A DNA stretch of 64,000 nucleotides from Paramoeba atlantica (lineage: Eukaryota; Discosea). Position 1 is the stretch's first letter; the number at the start of each line of letters is the position of its first letter. A model generated the notes under the pieces. That model worked only from the letters and a program-made list of their open reading frames with translations. It was not told where the DNA came from and made no database searches. The position numbers were made by a program, and so were the translations under genes. The stretch lies in the NCBI GenBank assembly GCA_977017575.1, contig CDRNVI010000105.1, forward strand, positions 1 to 64,000, written 5' to 3'. Positions 43,731 to 56,205 of the stretch are shown piece by piece.

Positions 43731-43760
<30 letters not shown>
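43683..43760 (+). repeat. (CTT)26 microsatellite, U12
   Basis: 26 triplets. Confidence 0.98.
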
Positions 43761-43761
<1 letters not shown>

Positions 43762-43863
43762 TTCCCCAGAGTCCTGAAAGCTGGTTTGCAACTCTACTAC
43801 CGCGTTTAACGAAAAGCCTAAATTGAAATATTATAGCCAAAAATAGCCGATTTTCGGGTAAAA

Positions 43864-44358
43864 ATGGGGTCATTTTTGTGTATTTGTTTTCATTCACGAA
43901 ATCCGATATTTGCTCGTGGGAAATCACTCGTAGGCATGAATGAAAGCCTGCCGAACGTATTGGGTAAAGAATGCGACCCCAACCCCAAGAATGGCGACCT
44001 AATGTATGATGTGGACGCAAAGCTCAGGTTACTAAAATTCCATTCGTATAATATATATTTGTGCAAGGTAAAGGCGCACATTGGAAACAAATGGAATGAG
44101 GAGGCAGATGGTCTAGCACTTTTGGCATCACGAAAAGTGGCACGGGCTCCGACCCAAAAAAGGAGAAAAACAACTGCTAACTCGGAGGATAGTGAGAATT
44201 CACAACCGTCATGGTCTTTGAAAGCCTTACTCAAAAGGAAGTCCCTTGGAAATAAGCAAGCACGAGACATTCCATCATCGAAGCGCGAAGCTGAGGCGGA
44301 AGGGGTATTTCGAGGGAAGGTTGCGAGAGCTGGAGGTAATAGGAAACCGTCTAAGTAG
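43864..44358 (+). CDS. Truncated RNase H-like protein, U12 copy
   Basis: 164 codons with K142E only. Confidence 0.55.
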   Translation: MGSFLCICFHSRNPIFARGKSLVGMNESLPNVLGKECDPNPKNGDLMYDVDAKLRLLKFHSYNIYLCKVKAHIGNKWNEEADGLALLASRKVARAPTQKRRKTTANSEDSENSQPSWSLKALLKRKSLGNKQARDIPSSKREAEAEGVFRGKVARAGGNRKPSK

Positions 44359-45294
44359 GGAGAGAATTGATGGAATTATTTCTTTGCCAACTTAGAATGC
44401 CTTGAGGATTATTCATAGGTTATCGGAAAAATATTGTTTGTTTGTACCGTATCAGACACATATAAACTCTGAACGTGGAAGCGATAGATGAAAGCTTTCA
44501 AGGTGTAAACATTAAGTTTTTCAACCGACTTTACGTCGGTCTTTTGGATTGGATATTGGATTGGACCCCAACCACACCATTCTTCCGACCCAAAAAGACC
44601 CCTTGAGGTCCGAAAAATACTTTTTCACCTATTTCAGTCGAAAATGGGTCATTTTGAGTGGCGCACCACGGCTCGAAGAAGAGATACCTTGAGAAACCAA
44701 AGGCCGAGAAAGCTAGTATAGGCCCCGAACTATCAAAATACAACAGGGGAAAGAATATTGAAAAAATATTTTCTTTGCCAGTTTTTTCGCCAAGTTGAAT
44801 TTTTTTTCAAAAACATCCGAACTTGGCGGACCCTTCCTGCGGATACGAGGGGGGGCCACCCCCGGGTAGGGGGCGGAAAATAAGCGCCAACCCCGGCTAC
44901 CCATTCTGCGGGTTTTTTTCGAAAAAAAAATTTCAAAAAAAAAAATCGTGCGGTATGCCCCCCTGTGTTCCTCTTTATATTTTCACTGTTTTTGTTCACT
45001 CTTTTTTCAATAATCGAGGGTAGAGTGGTAGTTATACAACCACCGCAATATAATAATTAAGATATCGCCCAAAGCCCCACCATGAGCGGACAAAGAACCT
45101 GCCACTCAAATGCTTGAATTAGCGCTACCCGGCTTCACATGCGATAACTGAGTTTCGTTTTGCTCGAGAACTCACGAGATACACCTTGCCAGGGGACCCT
45201 CCAGTGTGAAGTGGGTTTCAAATCTTGAACTCATCTTTTTTGATATTTTCAAAAATATTTACTCAGTCCGCTACTTTTTTAAAATAACAAATTG

Positions 45295-46053
45295 ATGAAT
45301 TTCGGGCTTCAAGTTTCCAGCCCTCCCTCATGCAAGGTATTTGTGGATGGGGTGCCAGATGTTGAAATCGAGGAAAGCGATATTTTCAAACAGAAGTTAT
45401 GCGTCACGCCAAAACATCTCCAACGATCCTCCGTAATCCTGTTTTCTTCTCTTTCTCAAACCATAGGAATTTCCACGTCGAGCGGGGACCAATTCGTGTT
45501 AGACCCGGAGGGTGGAGCCGTTAACTTTACTTGTGCGAGCATGTTGAGCATCACGTTTCACAATCTTTTAAAGAAGGAAGCAGAAAGTGTATGTAGAGAT
45601 GTTCTTGGTCTTTTTCAAGACAATTTTGTTAATCCTTCATCTGGGGCCCTTTCATACGACTACGTGAGGAACCAGATTGATCAGAAATACCTTTTTAATG
45701 TTTTGAAGTTTCAGAGAATGGTTAAAAATGCAGGCAACCCATTTTACCAATACCTTGGGAAAGACCTTTGCAGGTGGATAGTTTTGCATTCAAGTTCAAA
45801 AAAGCCCAATTTTGGATTTACACGAGGAAAAGAGTATAGTGATCTCTTAAAATTTTCTGTTAGCCAGATCATGGGGGAAGAAGTTGCGATGAGCGACCTT
45901 TATCAGCTGGTAAGGGGTGAGAAAACCTTTGATTTGCTCCTTTCTTCAAATTTTACTGTGTTGAAAAAGTTTCTTGTGAAATTTAATGCTGAGTTTCTTT
46001 GGTTTCAAGATGAGGCTTCAAAAAAGACATTAATTTCCACAAATCCCCTTTGA
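45295..46053 (+). CDS. Unrecognised 252-residue protein, U12 copy
   Basis: F37V, P56T and R225K. Confidence 0.6.
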   Translation: MNFGLQVSSPPSCKVFVDGVPDVEIEESDIFKQKLCVTPKHLQRSSVILFSSLSQTIGISTSSGDQFVLDPEGGAVNFTCASMLSITFHNLLKKEAESVCRDVLGLFQDNFVNPSSGALSYDYVRNQIDQKYLFNVLKFQRMVKNAGNPFYQYLGKDLCRWIVLHSSSKKPNFGFTRGKEYSDLLKFSVSQIMGEEVAMSDLYQLVRGEKTFDLLLSSNFTVLKKFLVKFNAEFLWFQDEASKKTLISTNPL

Positions 46054-46290
46054 TTCTTAAAGTTTCCCTACTTTTGTAGACATTTCAAAAAGATGCGAAG
46101 GACCCTACTAGAGCACTTAATCATAAACAATTTTGTACATAACAAACCCCCAGAGCCACCATCATCAAAAATAATTCTCAAGAATTTCTCCTCATTGATG
46201 CAAAACGTCTCTTTTAACGCCTTTTATTTTTGTTTTCGCATAGCCGCCCCCCTCTACCACCAATAAACGCATAAACATTTATCAGCCCCA

Positions 46291-46467
46291 ATGCTACCAA
46301 GACCCTTCACAGACAGATTTGGAAGTTCCAAGGCCGACGTCCTCTACCAGTTTTCGCTTTTCCAAGGCGGCACCAACGTTATGTTACCAACACGCTGCTT
46401 CGACGACTTGTATGACAACGCGGCCCACCCAAGAGGCTTAAACCGGGTAAGGGGGCCGGCTCCCTGA
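46291..46467 (+). CDS. 58-codon module A ORF, U12
   Basis: Same as U1. Confidence 0.3.
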   Translation: MLPRPFTDRFGSSKADVLYQFSLFQGGTNVMLPTRCFDDLYDNAAHPRGLNRVRGPAP

Positions 46468-46784
46468 TGGGAGGAGGGGAAGAAGAATCCAATCCAAAAA
46501 GAAGAAGAAGAGAAGAGAACCGGTTCCCTGATGGGAGCGCCCCTGGCGGCCGTCAGAGTACTGGGCCTAGTCGATTCTCAGCCCAGCCTCTTAGATCGAG
46601 GCCGCCGGGAATTATGCGATGAGCGGGTTCGAAACTTTGATCCCTGAAGGAAGAAGGAAGAAGGTTGCTCGACTAAATGATGCTTTCCAATGTAGGGAAG
46701 TTACTTCGACAAGTGCTTGTGTAGGCTCTAGTTGAATCTTTAGTGTCTCAACGAGGTTCTGCCAATCTTAAAGCAGAGATTTAA

Positions 46785-47189
46785 GCCGGGCCGAGGGGTC
46801 TGGCCTTTATTTGGGTAGCTTCTACAGAGGAAAGCGGTGTAATTGTAGTTGGAGACGGTGGGCCTTACAACCTGCAGGTTGGGGGTTATATCCCCGATAT
46901 CGACAAAACGCGCAACCTGCCGGCCTCACTACAAAGGGATAGCGACCAGGAGTGCCTTCAAGTCCCACACCCAACCCCAAATCAATCATTCCGGATTGCT
47001 CCGGATGGCCACTGGCAAGCCAGACCCTTCACAGAAAGATTTGGAAGTTCCGAGGCCGACGTCCTCTATCAGTTTCCGCTTTTCCAAGGCGGCACCAACG
47101 TGCTGTTACCAACACGCTGCGTCGACGAACTGTACGTCAACACGGCTTACCCAAGAGGTGTAAGCCGGGTAAGGGAGCTCGTTCCCTGA
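46785..47189 (+). other. 134-codon ATG-less frame, U12
   Basis: Same three third-position changes as U11. Confidence 0.3.
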
Positions 47190-47639
47190 GGGGAGGGTCC
47201 GGGACGGTCCTCCGAGTACTGGGCCTAGTCGGTTATTAGCCCAGCCTCTTAGAGGGAGGCCGCCAGGAATATTTCGATGAGCGGGTTTGAACTCGCCGTC
47301 TGAGCACCATGTGCTTGAAACTTTGAATTCTTGCTGCTACGCCACCGCTCGGAAAAAGTCCGCTAGGAAGAAGGCCTCCCTCTGGAGGAACGACCCGGAA
47401 CCGCAGAGCCGAACCAGGCTCCAGCGCAGCCGCCGAAAATTCATGCTGCTTACGCAAACGAGGCATGAGACACAGCCTACACGATGCAACGGGGTTGGAC
47501 GCCCGTCCTGGTAGCTACGGTTGGGTACCCGTGCTCGGGCCGCAAGGCTTCGAGTGCCGTCTTGGAAGGGGGCAGCAAGACAATGAAGGTCGGTGGCTTG
47601 AGACTCTACCCTAACGGTGCAGAGCCCTCGGTGTCTTTT

Positions 47640-47675
47640 CTTCTTCTTCTTCTTCTTCTTCTTCTTCTTCTTCTT

Positions 47676-47705
<30 letters not shown>
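47640..47705 (+). repeat. (CTT)22 microsatellite, U13
   Basis: 22 triplets. Confidence 0.98.
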
Positions 47706-47706
<1 letters not shown>

Positions 47707-47808
47707 TTCCCCAGAGTCCTGAAAGCTGGTTTGCAACTCTACTACCGCGTTTAACGAAAAGCCTAAATTGAAATATTATAGCCAAAAATAGCCGATTTTC
47801 GGGTAAAA

Positions 47809-48303
47809 ATGGGGTCATTTTTGTGTATTTGTTTTCATTCACGAAATCCGATATTTGCTCGTGGGAAATCACTCGTAGGCATGAATGAAAGCCTGCCGAA
47901 CGTATTGGGTAAAGAATGCGACCCCAACCCCAAGAATGGCGACCTAATGTATGATGTGGACGCAAAGCTCAGGTTACTAAAATTCCATTCGTATAATATA
48001 TATTTGTGCAAGGTAAAGGCGCACATTGGAAACAAATGGAATGAGGAGGCAGATGGTCTAGCACTTTTGGCATCACGAAAAGTGGCACGGGCTCCGACCC
48101 AAAAAAGGAGAAAAACAACTGCTAACTCGGAGGATAGTGAGAATTCACAACCGTCATGGTCTTTGAAAGCCTTACTCAAAAGGAAGTCCCTTGGAAATAA
48201 GCAAGCACGAGACATTCCATCATCGAAGCGCGAAGCTGAGGCGGAAGGGGTATTTCGAGGGAAGGTTGCGAGAGCTGGAGGTAATAGGAAACCGTCTAAG
48301 TAG
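47809..48303 (+). CDS. Truncated RNase H-like protein, U13 copy
   Basis: 164 codons with K142E only. Confidence 0.55.
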   Translation: MGSFLCICFHSRNPIFARGKSLVGMNESLPNVLGKECDPNPKNGDLMYDVDAKLRLLKFHSYNIYLCKVKAHIGNKWNEEADGLALLASRKVARAPTQKRRKTTANSEDSENSQPSWSLKALLKRKSLGNKQARDIPSSKREAEAEGVFRGKVARAGGNRKPSK

Positions 48304-49239
48304 GGAGAGAATTGATGGAATTATTTCTTTGCCAACTTAGAATGCCTTGAGGATTATTCATAGGTTATCGGAAAAATATTGTTTGTTTGTACCGTATCAG
48401 ACACATATAAACTCTGAACGTGGAAGCGATAGATGAAAGCTTTCAAGGTGTAAACATTAAGTTTTTCAACCGACTTTACGTCGGTCTTTTGGATTGGATA
48501 TTGGATTGGACCCCAACCACACCATTCTTCCGACCCAAAAAGACCCCTTGAGGTCCGAAAAATACTTTTTCACCTATTTCAGTCGAAAATGGGTCATTTT
48601 GAGTGGCGCACCACGGCTCGAAGAAGAGATACCTTGAGAAACCAAAGGCCGAGAAAGCTAGTATAGGCCCCGAACTATCAAAATACAACAGGGGAAAGAA
48701 TATTGAAAAAATATTTTCTTTGCCAGTTTTTTCGCCAAGTTGAATTTTTTTTCAAAAACATCCGAACTTGGCGGACCCGTCCTGCGGATACGAGGGGGGG
48801 CCACCCCCGGGTAGGGGGCGGAAAATAAGCGCCAACCCCGGCTACCCATTCTGCGGGTTTTTTTCGAAAAAAAAATTTCAAAAAAAAAAATCGTGCGGTA
48901 TGCCCCCCTGTGTTCCTCTTTATATTTTCACTGTTTTTGTTCACTCTTTTTTCAATAATCGAGGGTAGAGTGGTAGTTATACAACCACCGCAATATAATA
49001 ATTAAGATATCGCCCAAAGCCCCACCATGAGCGGACAAAGAACCTGCCACTCAAATGCTTGAATTAGCGCTACCCGGCTTCACATGCGATAACTGAGTTT
49101 CGTTTTGCTCGAGAACTCACGAGATACACCTTGCCAGGGGACCCTCCAGTGTGAAGTGGGTTTCAAATCTTGAACTCATCTTTTTTGATATTTTCAAAAA
49201 TATTTACTCAGTCCGCTACTTTTTTAAAATAACAAATTG

Positions 49240-49998
49240 ATGAATTTCGGGCTTCAAGTTTCCAGCCCTCCCTCATGCAAGGTATTTGTGGATGGGGTGC
49301 CAGATGTTGAAATCGAGGAAAGCGATATTTTCAAACAGAAGTTATGCGTCACGCCAAAACATCTCCAACGATCCTCCGTAATCCTGTTTTCTTCTCTTTC
49401 TCAACCCATAGGAATTTCCACGTCGAGCGGGGACCAATTCGTGTTAGACCCGGAGGGTGGAGCCGTTAACTTTACTTGTGCGAGCATGTTGAGCATCACG
49501 TTTCACAATCTTTTAAAGAAGGAAGCAGAAAGTGTATGTAGAGATGTTCTTGGTCTTTTTCAAGACAATTTTGTTAATCCTTCATCTGGGGCCCTTTCAT
49601 ACGACTACGTGAGGAACCAGATTGATCAGAAATACCTTTTTAATGTTTTGAAGTTTCAGAGAATGGTTAAAAATGCAGGCAACCCATTTTACCAATACCT
49701 TGGGAAAGACCTTTGCAGGTGGATAGTTTTGCATTCAAGTTCAAAAAAGCCCAATTTTGGATTTACACGAGGAAAAGAGTATAGTGATCTCTTAAAATTT
49801 TCTGTTAGCCAGATCATGGGGGAAGAAGTTGCGATGAGCGACCTTTATCAGCTGGTAAGGGGTGAGAAAACCTTTGATTTGCTCCTTTCTTCAAATTTTA
49901 CTGTGTTGAAAAAGTTTCTTGTGAAATTTAATGCTGAGTTTCTTTGGTTTCAAGATGAGGCTTCAAAAAAGACATTAATTTCCACAAATCCCCTTTGA
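49240..49998 (+). CDS. Unrecognised 252-residue protein, U13 copy
   Basis: F37V and R225K; Pro56 retained. Same protein as U10. Confidence 0.6.
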   Translation: MNFGLQVSSPPSCKVFVDGVPDVEIEESDIFKQKLCVTPKHLQRSSVILFSSLSQPIGISTSSGDQFVLDPEGGAVNFTCASMLSITFHNLLKKEAESVCRDVLGLFQDNFVNPSSGALSYDYVRNQIDQKYLFNVLKFQRMVKNAGNPFYQYLGKDLCRWIVLHSSSKKPNFGFTRGKEYSDLLKFSVSQIMGEEVAMSDLYQLVRGEKTFDLLLSSNFTVLKKFLVKFNAEFLWFQDEASKKTLISTNPL

Positions 49999-50235
49999 TT
50001 CTTAAAGTTTCCCTACTTTTGTAGACATTTCAAAAAGATGCGAAGGACCCTACTAGAGCACTTAATCATAAACAATTTTGTACATAACAAACCCCCAGAG
50101 CCACCATCATCAAAAATAATTCTCAAGAATTTCTCCTCATTGATGCAAAACGTCTCTTTTAACGCCTTTTATTTTTGTTTTCGCATAGCCGCCCCCCTCT
50201 ACCACCAATAAACGCATAAACATTTATCAGCCCCA

Positions 50236-50412
50236 ATGCTACCAAGACCCTTCACAGACAGATTTGGAAGTTCCAAGGCCGACGTCCTCTACCAGTTTTC
50301 GCTTTTCCAAGGCGGCACCAACGTTATGTTACCAACACGCTGCTTCGACGACTTGTATGACAACGCGGCCCACCCAAGAGGCTTAAACCGGGTAAGGGGG
50401 CCGGCTCCCTGA
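50236..50412 (+). CDS. 58-codon module A ORF, U13
   Basis: Same as U1. Confidence 0.3.
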   Translation: MLPRPFTDRFGSSKADVLYQFSLFQGGTNVMLPTRCFDDLYDNAAHPRGLNRVRGPAP

Positions 50413-50729
50413 TGGGAGGAGGGGAAGAAGAATCCAATCCAAAAAGAAGAAGAAGAGAAGAGAACCGGTTCCCTGATGGGAGCGCCCCTGGCGGCCGTCA
50501 GAGTACTGGGCCTAGTCGATTCTCAGCCCAGCCTCTTAGATCGAGGCCGCCGGGAATTATGCGATGAGCGGGTTCGAAACTTTGATCCCTGAAGGAAGAA
50601 GGAAGAAGGTTGCTCGACTAAATGATGCTTTCCAATGTAGGGAAGTTACTTCGACAAGTGCTTGTGTAGGCTCTAGTTGAATCTTTAGTGTCTCAACGAG
50701 GTTCTGCCAATCTTAAAGCAGAGATTTAA

Positions 50730-51134
50730 GCCGGGCCGAGGGGTCTGGCCTTTATTTGGGTAGCTTCTACAGAGGAAAGCGGTGTAATTGTAGTTGGAGA
50801 CGGTGGGCCTTACAACCTGCAGGTTGGGGGTTATATCCCCGATATCGACAAAACGCGCAACCTGCCGGCCTCACTACAAAGGGATAGCGACCAGGAGTGC
50901 CTTCAAGTCCCACACCCAACCCCAAATCAATCATTCCGGATTGCTCCGGATGGCCACTGGCAAGCCAGACCCTTCACAGAAAGATTTGGAAGTTCCGAGG
51001 CCGACGTCCTCTATCAGTTTCCGCTTTTCCAAGGCGGCACCAACGTGCTGTTACCAACACGCTGCGTCGACGAACTGTACGTCAACACGGCTTACCCAAG
51101 AGGTGTAAGCCGGGTAAGGGAGCTCGTTCCCTGA
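50730..51134 (+). other. 134-codon ATG-less frame, U13
   Basis: Same three third-position changes as U11. Confidence 0.3.
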
Positions 51135-51584
51135 GGGGAGGGTCCGGGACGGTCCTCCGAGTACTGGGCCTAGTCGGTTATTAGCCCAGCCTCTTAGAGG
51201 GAGGCCGCCAGGAATATTTCGATGAGCGGGTTTGAACTCGCCGTCTGAGCACCATGTGCTTGAAACTTTGAATTCTTGCTGCTACGCCACCGCTCGGAAA
51301 AAGTCCGCTAGGAAGAAGGCCTCCCTCTGGAGGAACGACCCGGAACCGCAGAGCCGAACCAGGCTCCAGCGCAGCCGCCGAAAATTCATGCTGCTTACGC
51401 AAACGAGGCATGAGACACAGCCTACACGATGCAACGGGGTTGGACGCCCGTCCTGGTAGCTACGGTTGGGTACCCGTGCTCGGGCCGCAAGGCTTCGAGT
51501 GCCGTCTTGGAAGGGGGCAGCAAGACAATGAAGGTCGGTGGCTTGAGACTCTACCCTAACGGTGCAGAGCCCTCGGTGTCTTTT

Positions 51585-51620
51585 CTTCTTCTTCTTCTTC
51601 TTCTTCTTCTTCTTCTTCTT

Positions 51621-51650
<30 letters not shown>
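51585..51650 (+). repeat. (CTT)22 microsatellite, U14
   Basis: 22 triplets. Confidence 0.98.
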
Positions 51651-51651
<1 letters not shown>

Positions 51652-51753
51652 TTCCCCAGAGTCCTGAAAGCTGGTTTGCAACTCTACTACCGCGTTTAAC
51701 GAAAAGCCTAAATTGAAATATTATAGCCAAAAATAGCCGATTTTCGGGTAAAA

Positions 51754-52248
51754 ATGGGGTCATTTTTGTGTATTTGTTTTCATTCACGAAATCCGATATT
51801 TGCTCGTGGGAAATCACTCGTAGGCATGAATGAAAGCCTGCCGAACGTATTGGGTAAAGAATGCGACCCCAACCCCAAGAATGGCGACCTAATGTATGAT
51901 GTGGACGCAAAGCTCAGGTTACTAAAATTCCATTCGTATAATATATATTTGTGCAAGGTAAAGGCGCACATTGGAAACAAATGGAATGAGGAGGCAGATG
52001 GTCTAGCACTTTTGGCATCACGAAAAGTGGCACGGGCTCCGACCCAAAAAAGGAGAAAAACAACTGCTAACTCGGAGGATAGTGAGAATTCACAACCGTC
52101 ATGGTCTTTGAAAGCCTTACTCAAAAGGAAGTCCCTTGGAAATAAGCAAGCACGAGACATTCCATCATCGAAGCGCGAAGCTGAGGCGGAAGGGGTATTT
52201 CGAGGGAAGGTTGCGAGAGCTGGAGGTAATAGGAAACCGTCTAAGTAG
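51754..52248 (+). CDS. Truncated RNase H-like protein, U14 copy
   Basis: 164 codons with K142E only. Confidence 0.55.
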   Translation: MGSFLCICFHSRNPIFARGKSLVGMNESLPNVLGKECDPNPKNGDLMYDVDAKLRLLKFHSYNIYLCKVKAHIGNKWNEEADGLALLASRKVARAPTQKRRKTTANSEDSENSQPSWSLKALLKRKSLGNKQARDIPSSKREAEAEGVFRGKVARAGGNRKPSK

Positions 52249-53184
52249 GGAGAGAATTGATGGAATTATTTCTTTGCCAACTTAGAATGCCTTGAGGATT
52301 ATTCATAGGTTATCGGAAAAATATTGTTTGTTTGTACCGTATCAGACACATATAAACTCTGAACGTGGAAGCGATAGATGAAAGCTTTCAAGGTGTAAAC
52401 ATTAAGTTTTTCAACCGACTTTACGTCGGTCTTTTGGATTGGATATTGGATTGGACCCCAACCACACCATTCTTCCGACCCAAAAAGACCCCTTGAGGTC
52501 CGAAAAATACTTTTTCACCTATTTCAGTCGAAAATGGGTCATTTTGAGTGGCGCACCACGGCTCGAAGAAGAGATACCTTGAGAAACCAAAGGCCGAGAA
52601 AGCTAGTATAGGCCCCGAACTATCAAAATACAACAGGGGAAAGAATATTGAAAAAATATTTTCTTTGCCAGTTTTTTCGCCAAGTTGAATTTTTTTTCAA
52701 AAACATCCGAACTTGGCGGACCCGTCCTGCGGATACGAGGGGGGGCCACCCCCGGGTAGGGGGCGGAAAATAAGCGCCAACCCCGGCTACCCATTCTGCG
52801 GGTTTTTTTCGAAAAAAAAATTTCAAAAAAAAAAATCGTGCGGTATGCCCCCCTGTGTTCCTCTTTATATTTTCACTGTTTTTGTTCACTCTTTTTTCAA
52901 TAATCGAGGGTAGAGTGGTAGTTATACAACCACCGCAATATAATAATTAAGATATCGCCCAAAGCCCCACCATGAGCGGACAAAGAACCTGCCACTCAAA
53001 TGCTTGAATTAGCGCTACCCGGCTTCACATGCGATAACTGAGTTTCGTTTTGCTCGAGAACTCACGAGATACACCTTGCCAGGGGACCCTCCAGTGTGAA
53101 GTGGGTTTCAAATCTTGAACTCATCTTTTTTGATATTTTCAAAAATATTTACTCAGTCCGCTACTTTTTTAAAATAACAAATTG

Positions 53185-53943
53185 ATGAATTTCGGGCTTC
53201 AAGTTTCCAGCCCTCCCTCATGCAAGGTATTTGTGGATGGGGTGCCAGATGTTGAAATCGAGGAAAGCGATATTTTCAAACAGAAGTTATGCGTCACGCC
53301 AAAACATCTCCAACGATCCTCCGTAATCCTGTTTTCTTCTCTTTCTCAAACCATAGGAATTTCCACGTCGAGCGGGGACCAATTCGTGTTAGACCCGGAG
53401 GGTGGAGCCGTTAACTTTACTTGTGCGAGCATGTTGAGCATCACGTTTCACAATCTTTTAAAGAAGGAAGCAGAAAGTGTATGTAGAGATGTTCTTGGTC
53501 TTTTTCAAGACAATTTTGTTAATCCTTCATCTGGGGCCCTTTCATACGACGACGTGAGGAACCAGATTGATCAGAAATACCTTTTTAATGTTTTGAAGTT
53601 TCAGAGAATGGTTAAAAATGCAGGCAACCCATTTTACCAATACCTTGGGAAAGACCTTTGCAGGTGGATAGTTTTGCATTCAAGTTCAAAAAAGCCCAAT
53701 TTTGGATTTACACGAGGAAAAGAGTATAGTGATCTCTTAAAATTTTCTGTTAGCCAGATCATGGGGGAAGAAGTTGCGATGAGCGACCTTTATCAGCTGG
53801 TAAGGGGTGAGAAAACCTTTGATTTGCTCCTTTCTTCAAATTTTACTGTGTTGAAAAGGTTTCTTGTGAAATTTAATGCTGAGTTTCTTTGGTTTCAAGA
53901 TGAGGCTTCAAAAAAGACATTATTTTCCACAAATCCCCTTTGA
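53185..53943 (+). CDS. Unrecognised 252-residue protein, U14 copy
   Basis: F37V, P56T, Y123D and I247F with Arg225, the most diverged copy. Confidence 0.6.
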   Translation: MNFGLQVSSPPSCKVFVDGVPDVEIEESDIFKQKLCVTPKHLQRSSVILFSSLSQTIGISTSSGDQFVLDPEGGAVNFTCASMLSITFHNLLKKEAESVCRDVLGLFQDNFVNPSSGALSYDDVRNQIDQKYLFNVLKFQRMVKNAGNPFYQYLGKDLCRWIVLHSSSKKPNFGFTRGKEYSDLLKFSVSQIMGEEVAMSDLYQLVRGEKTFDLLLSSNFTVLKRFLVKFNAEFLWFQDEASKKTLFSTNPL

Positions 53944-54180
53944 TTCTTAAAGTTTCCCTACTTTTGTAGACATTTCAAAAAGATGCGAAGGACCCTAATA
54001 GAGCACTTAATCATAAACAATTTTGTACATAACAAACCCCCAGAGCCACCATCATCAAAAATAATTCTCAAGAATTTCTCCTCATTGATGCAAAACGTCT
54101 CTTTTAACGCCTTTTATTTTTGTTTTCGCATAGCCGCCCCCCTCTACCACCAATAAACGCATAAACATTTATCAGCCCCA

Positions 54181-54357
54181 ATGCTACCAAGACCCTTCAC
54201 AGACAGATTTGGAAGTTCCAAGGCCGACGTCCTCTACCAGTTTTCGCTTTTCCAAGGCGGCACCAACGTTATGTTACCAACACGCTGCTTCGACGACTTG
54301 TATGACAACGCGGCCCACCCAAGAGGCTTAAACCGGGTAAGGGGGCCGGCTCCCTGA
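54181..54357 (+). CDS. 58-codon module A ORF, U14
   Basis: Same as U1. Confidence 0.3.
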   Translation: MLPRPFTDRFGSSKADVLYQFSLFQGGTNVMLPTRCFDDLYDNAAHPRGLNRVRGPAP

Positions 54358-54674
54358 TGGGAGGAGGGGAAGAAGAATCCAATCCAAAAAGAAGAAGAAG
54401 AGAAGAGAACCGGTTCCCTGATGGGAGCGCCCCTGGCGGCCGTCAGAGTACTGGGCCTAGTCGATTCTCAGCCCAGCCTCTTAGATCGAGGCCGCCGGGA
54501 ATTATGCGATGAGCGGGTTCGAAACTTTGATCCCTGAAGGAAGAAGGAAGAAGGTTGCTCGACTAAATGATGCTTTCCAATGTAGGGAAGTTACTTCGAC
54601 AAGTGCTTGTGTAGGCTCTAGTTGAATCTTTAGTGTCTCAACGAGGTTCTGCCAATCTTAAAGCAGAGATTTAA

Positions 54675-55079
54675 GCCGGGCCGAGGGGTCTGGCCTTTAT
54701 TTGGGTAGCTTCTACAGAGGAAAGCGGTGTAATTGTAGTTGGAGACGGTGGGCCTTACAACCTGCAGGTTGGGGGTTATATCCCCGATATCGACAAAACG
54801 CGCAACCTGCCGGCCTCACTACAAAGGGATAGCGACCAGGAGTGCCTTCAAGTCCCACACCCAACCCCAAATCAATCATTCCGGATTGCTCCGGATGGCC
54901 ACTGGCAAGCCAGACCCTTCACAGAAAGATTTGGAAGTTCCGAGGCCGACGTCCTCTATCAGTTTCCGCTTTTCCAAGGCGGCACCAACGTGCTGTTACC
55001 AACACGCTGCGTCGACGAACTGTACGTCAACACGGCTTACCCAAGAGGTGTAAGCCGGGTAAGGGAGCTCGTTCCCTGA
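54675..55079 (+). other. 134-codon ATG-less frame, U14
   Basis: Same three third-position changes as U11. Confidence 0.3.
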
Positions 55080-55529
55080 GGGGAGGGTCCGGGACGGTCC
55101 TCCGAGTACTGGGCCTAGTCGGTTATTAGCCCAGCCTCTTAGAGGGAGGCCGCCAGGAATATTTCGATGAGCGGGTTTGAACTCGCCGTCTGAGCACCAT
55201 GTGCTTGAAACTTTGAATTCTTGCTGCTACGCAACCGCTCGGAAAAAGTCCGCTAGGAAGAAGGCCTCCCTCTGGAGGAACGACCCGGAACCGCAGAGCC
55301 GAACCAGGCTCCAGCGCAGCCGCCGAAAATTCATGCTGCTTACGCAAACGAGGCATGAGACACAGCCTACACGATGCAACGGGGTTGGACGCCCGTCCTG
55401 GTAGCTACGGTTGGGTACCCGTGCTCGGGCCGCAAGGCTTCGAGTGCCGTCTTGGAAGGGGGCAGCAAGACAATGAAGGTCGGTGGCTTGAGACTCTACC
55501 CTAACGGTGCAGAGCCCTCGGTGTCTTTT

Positions 55530-55577
55530 CTTCTTCTTCTTCTTCTTCTTCTTCTTCTTCTTCTTCTTCTTCTTCTT

Positions 55578-55607
<30 letters not shown>
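55530..55607 (+). repeat. (CTT)26 microsatellite, U15
   Basis: 26 triplets. Confidence 0.98.
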
Positions 55608-55608
<1 letters not shown>

Positions 55609-55710
55609 TTCCCCAGAGTCCTGAAAGCTGGTTTGCAACTCTACTACCGCGTTTAACGAAAAGCCTAAATTGAAATATTATAGCCAAAAATAGCCGATTT
55701 TCGGGTAAAA

Positions 55711-56205
55711 ATGGGGTCATTTTTGTGTATTTGTTTTCATTCACGAAATCCGATATTTGCTCGTGGGAAATCACTCGTAGGCATGAATGAAAGCCTGCCG
55801 AACGTATTGGGTAAAGAATGCGACCCCAACCCCAAGAATGGCGACCTAATGTATGATGTGGACGCAAAGCTCAGGTTACTAAAATTCCATTCGTATAATA
55901 TATATTTGTGCAAGGTAAAGGCGCACATTGGAAACAAATGGAATGAGGAGGCAGATGGTCTAGCACTTTTGGCATCACGAAAAGTGGCACGGGCTCCGAC
56001 CCAAAAAAGGAGAAAAACAACTGCTAACTCGGAGGATAGTGAGAATTCACAACCGTCATGGTCTTTGAAAGCCTTACTCAAAAGGAAGTCCCTTGGAAAT
56101 AAGCAAGCACGAGACATTCCATCATCGAAGCGCGAAGCTGAGGCGGAAGGGGTATTTCGAGGGAAGGTTGCGAGAGCTGGAGGTAATAGGAAACCGTCTA
56201 AGTAG
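55711..56205 (+). CDS. Truncated RNase H-like protein, U15 copy
   Basis: 164 codons with K142E only. Confidence 0.55.
   Translation: MGSFLCICFHSRNPIFARGKSLVGMNESLPNVLGKECDPNPKNGDLMYDVDAKLRLLKFHSYNIYLCKVKAHIGNKWNEEADGLALLASRKVARAPTQKRRKTTANSEDSENSQPSWSLKALLKRKSLGNKQARDIPSSKREAEAEGVFRGKVARAGGNRKPSK

Larger units (their letters stand above)
43550..47506 (+). repeat. Tandem unit U12
   Basis: Length 3957, n = 26. Private G to T near 44834. P56T is shared with U14, U15 and U16 but not with U13. Confidence 0.95.
47507..51451 (+). repeat. Tandem unit U13
   Basis: Length 3945, n = 22. It keeps Pro56 between two units that have Thr56, a sign of exchange rather than simple stepwise duplication. Confidence 0.95.
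51452..55396 (+). repeat. Tandem unit U14
   Basis: Length 3945, n = 22. Private Y123D and I247F in the orphan protein, Arg225 as in U1-U4 and U6, and a private C to A near 53998. Confidence 0.95.
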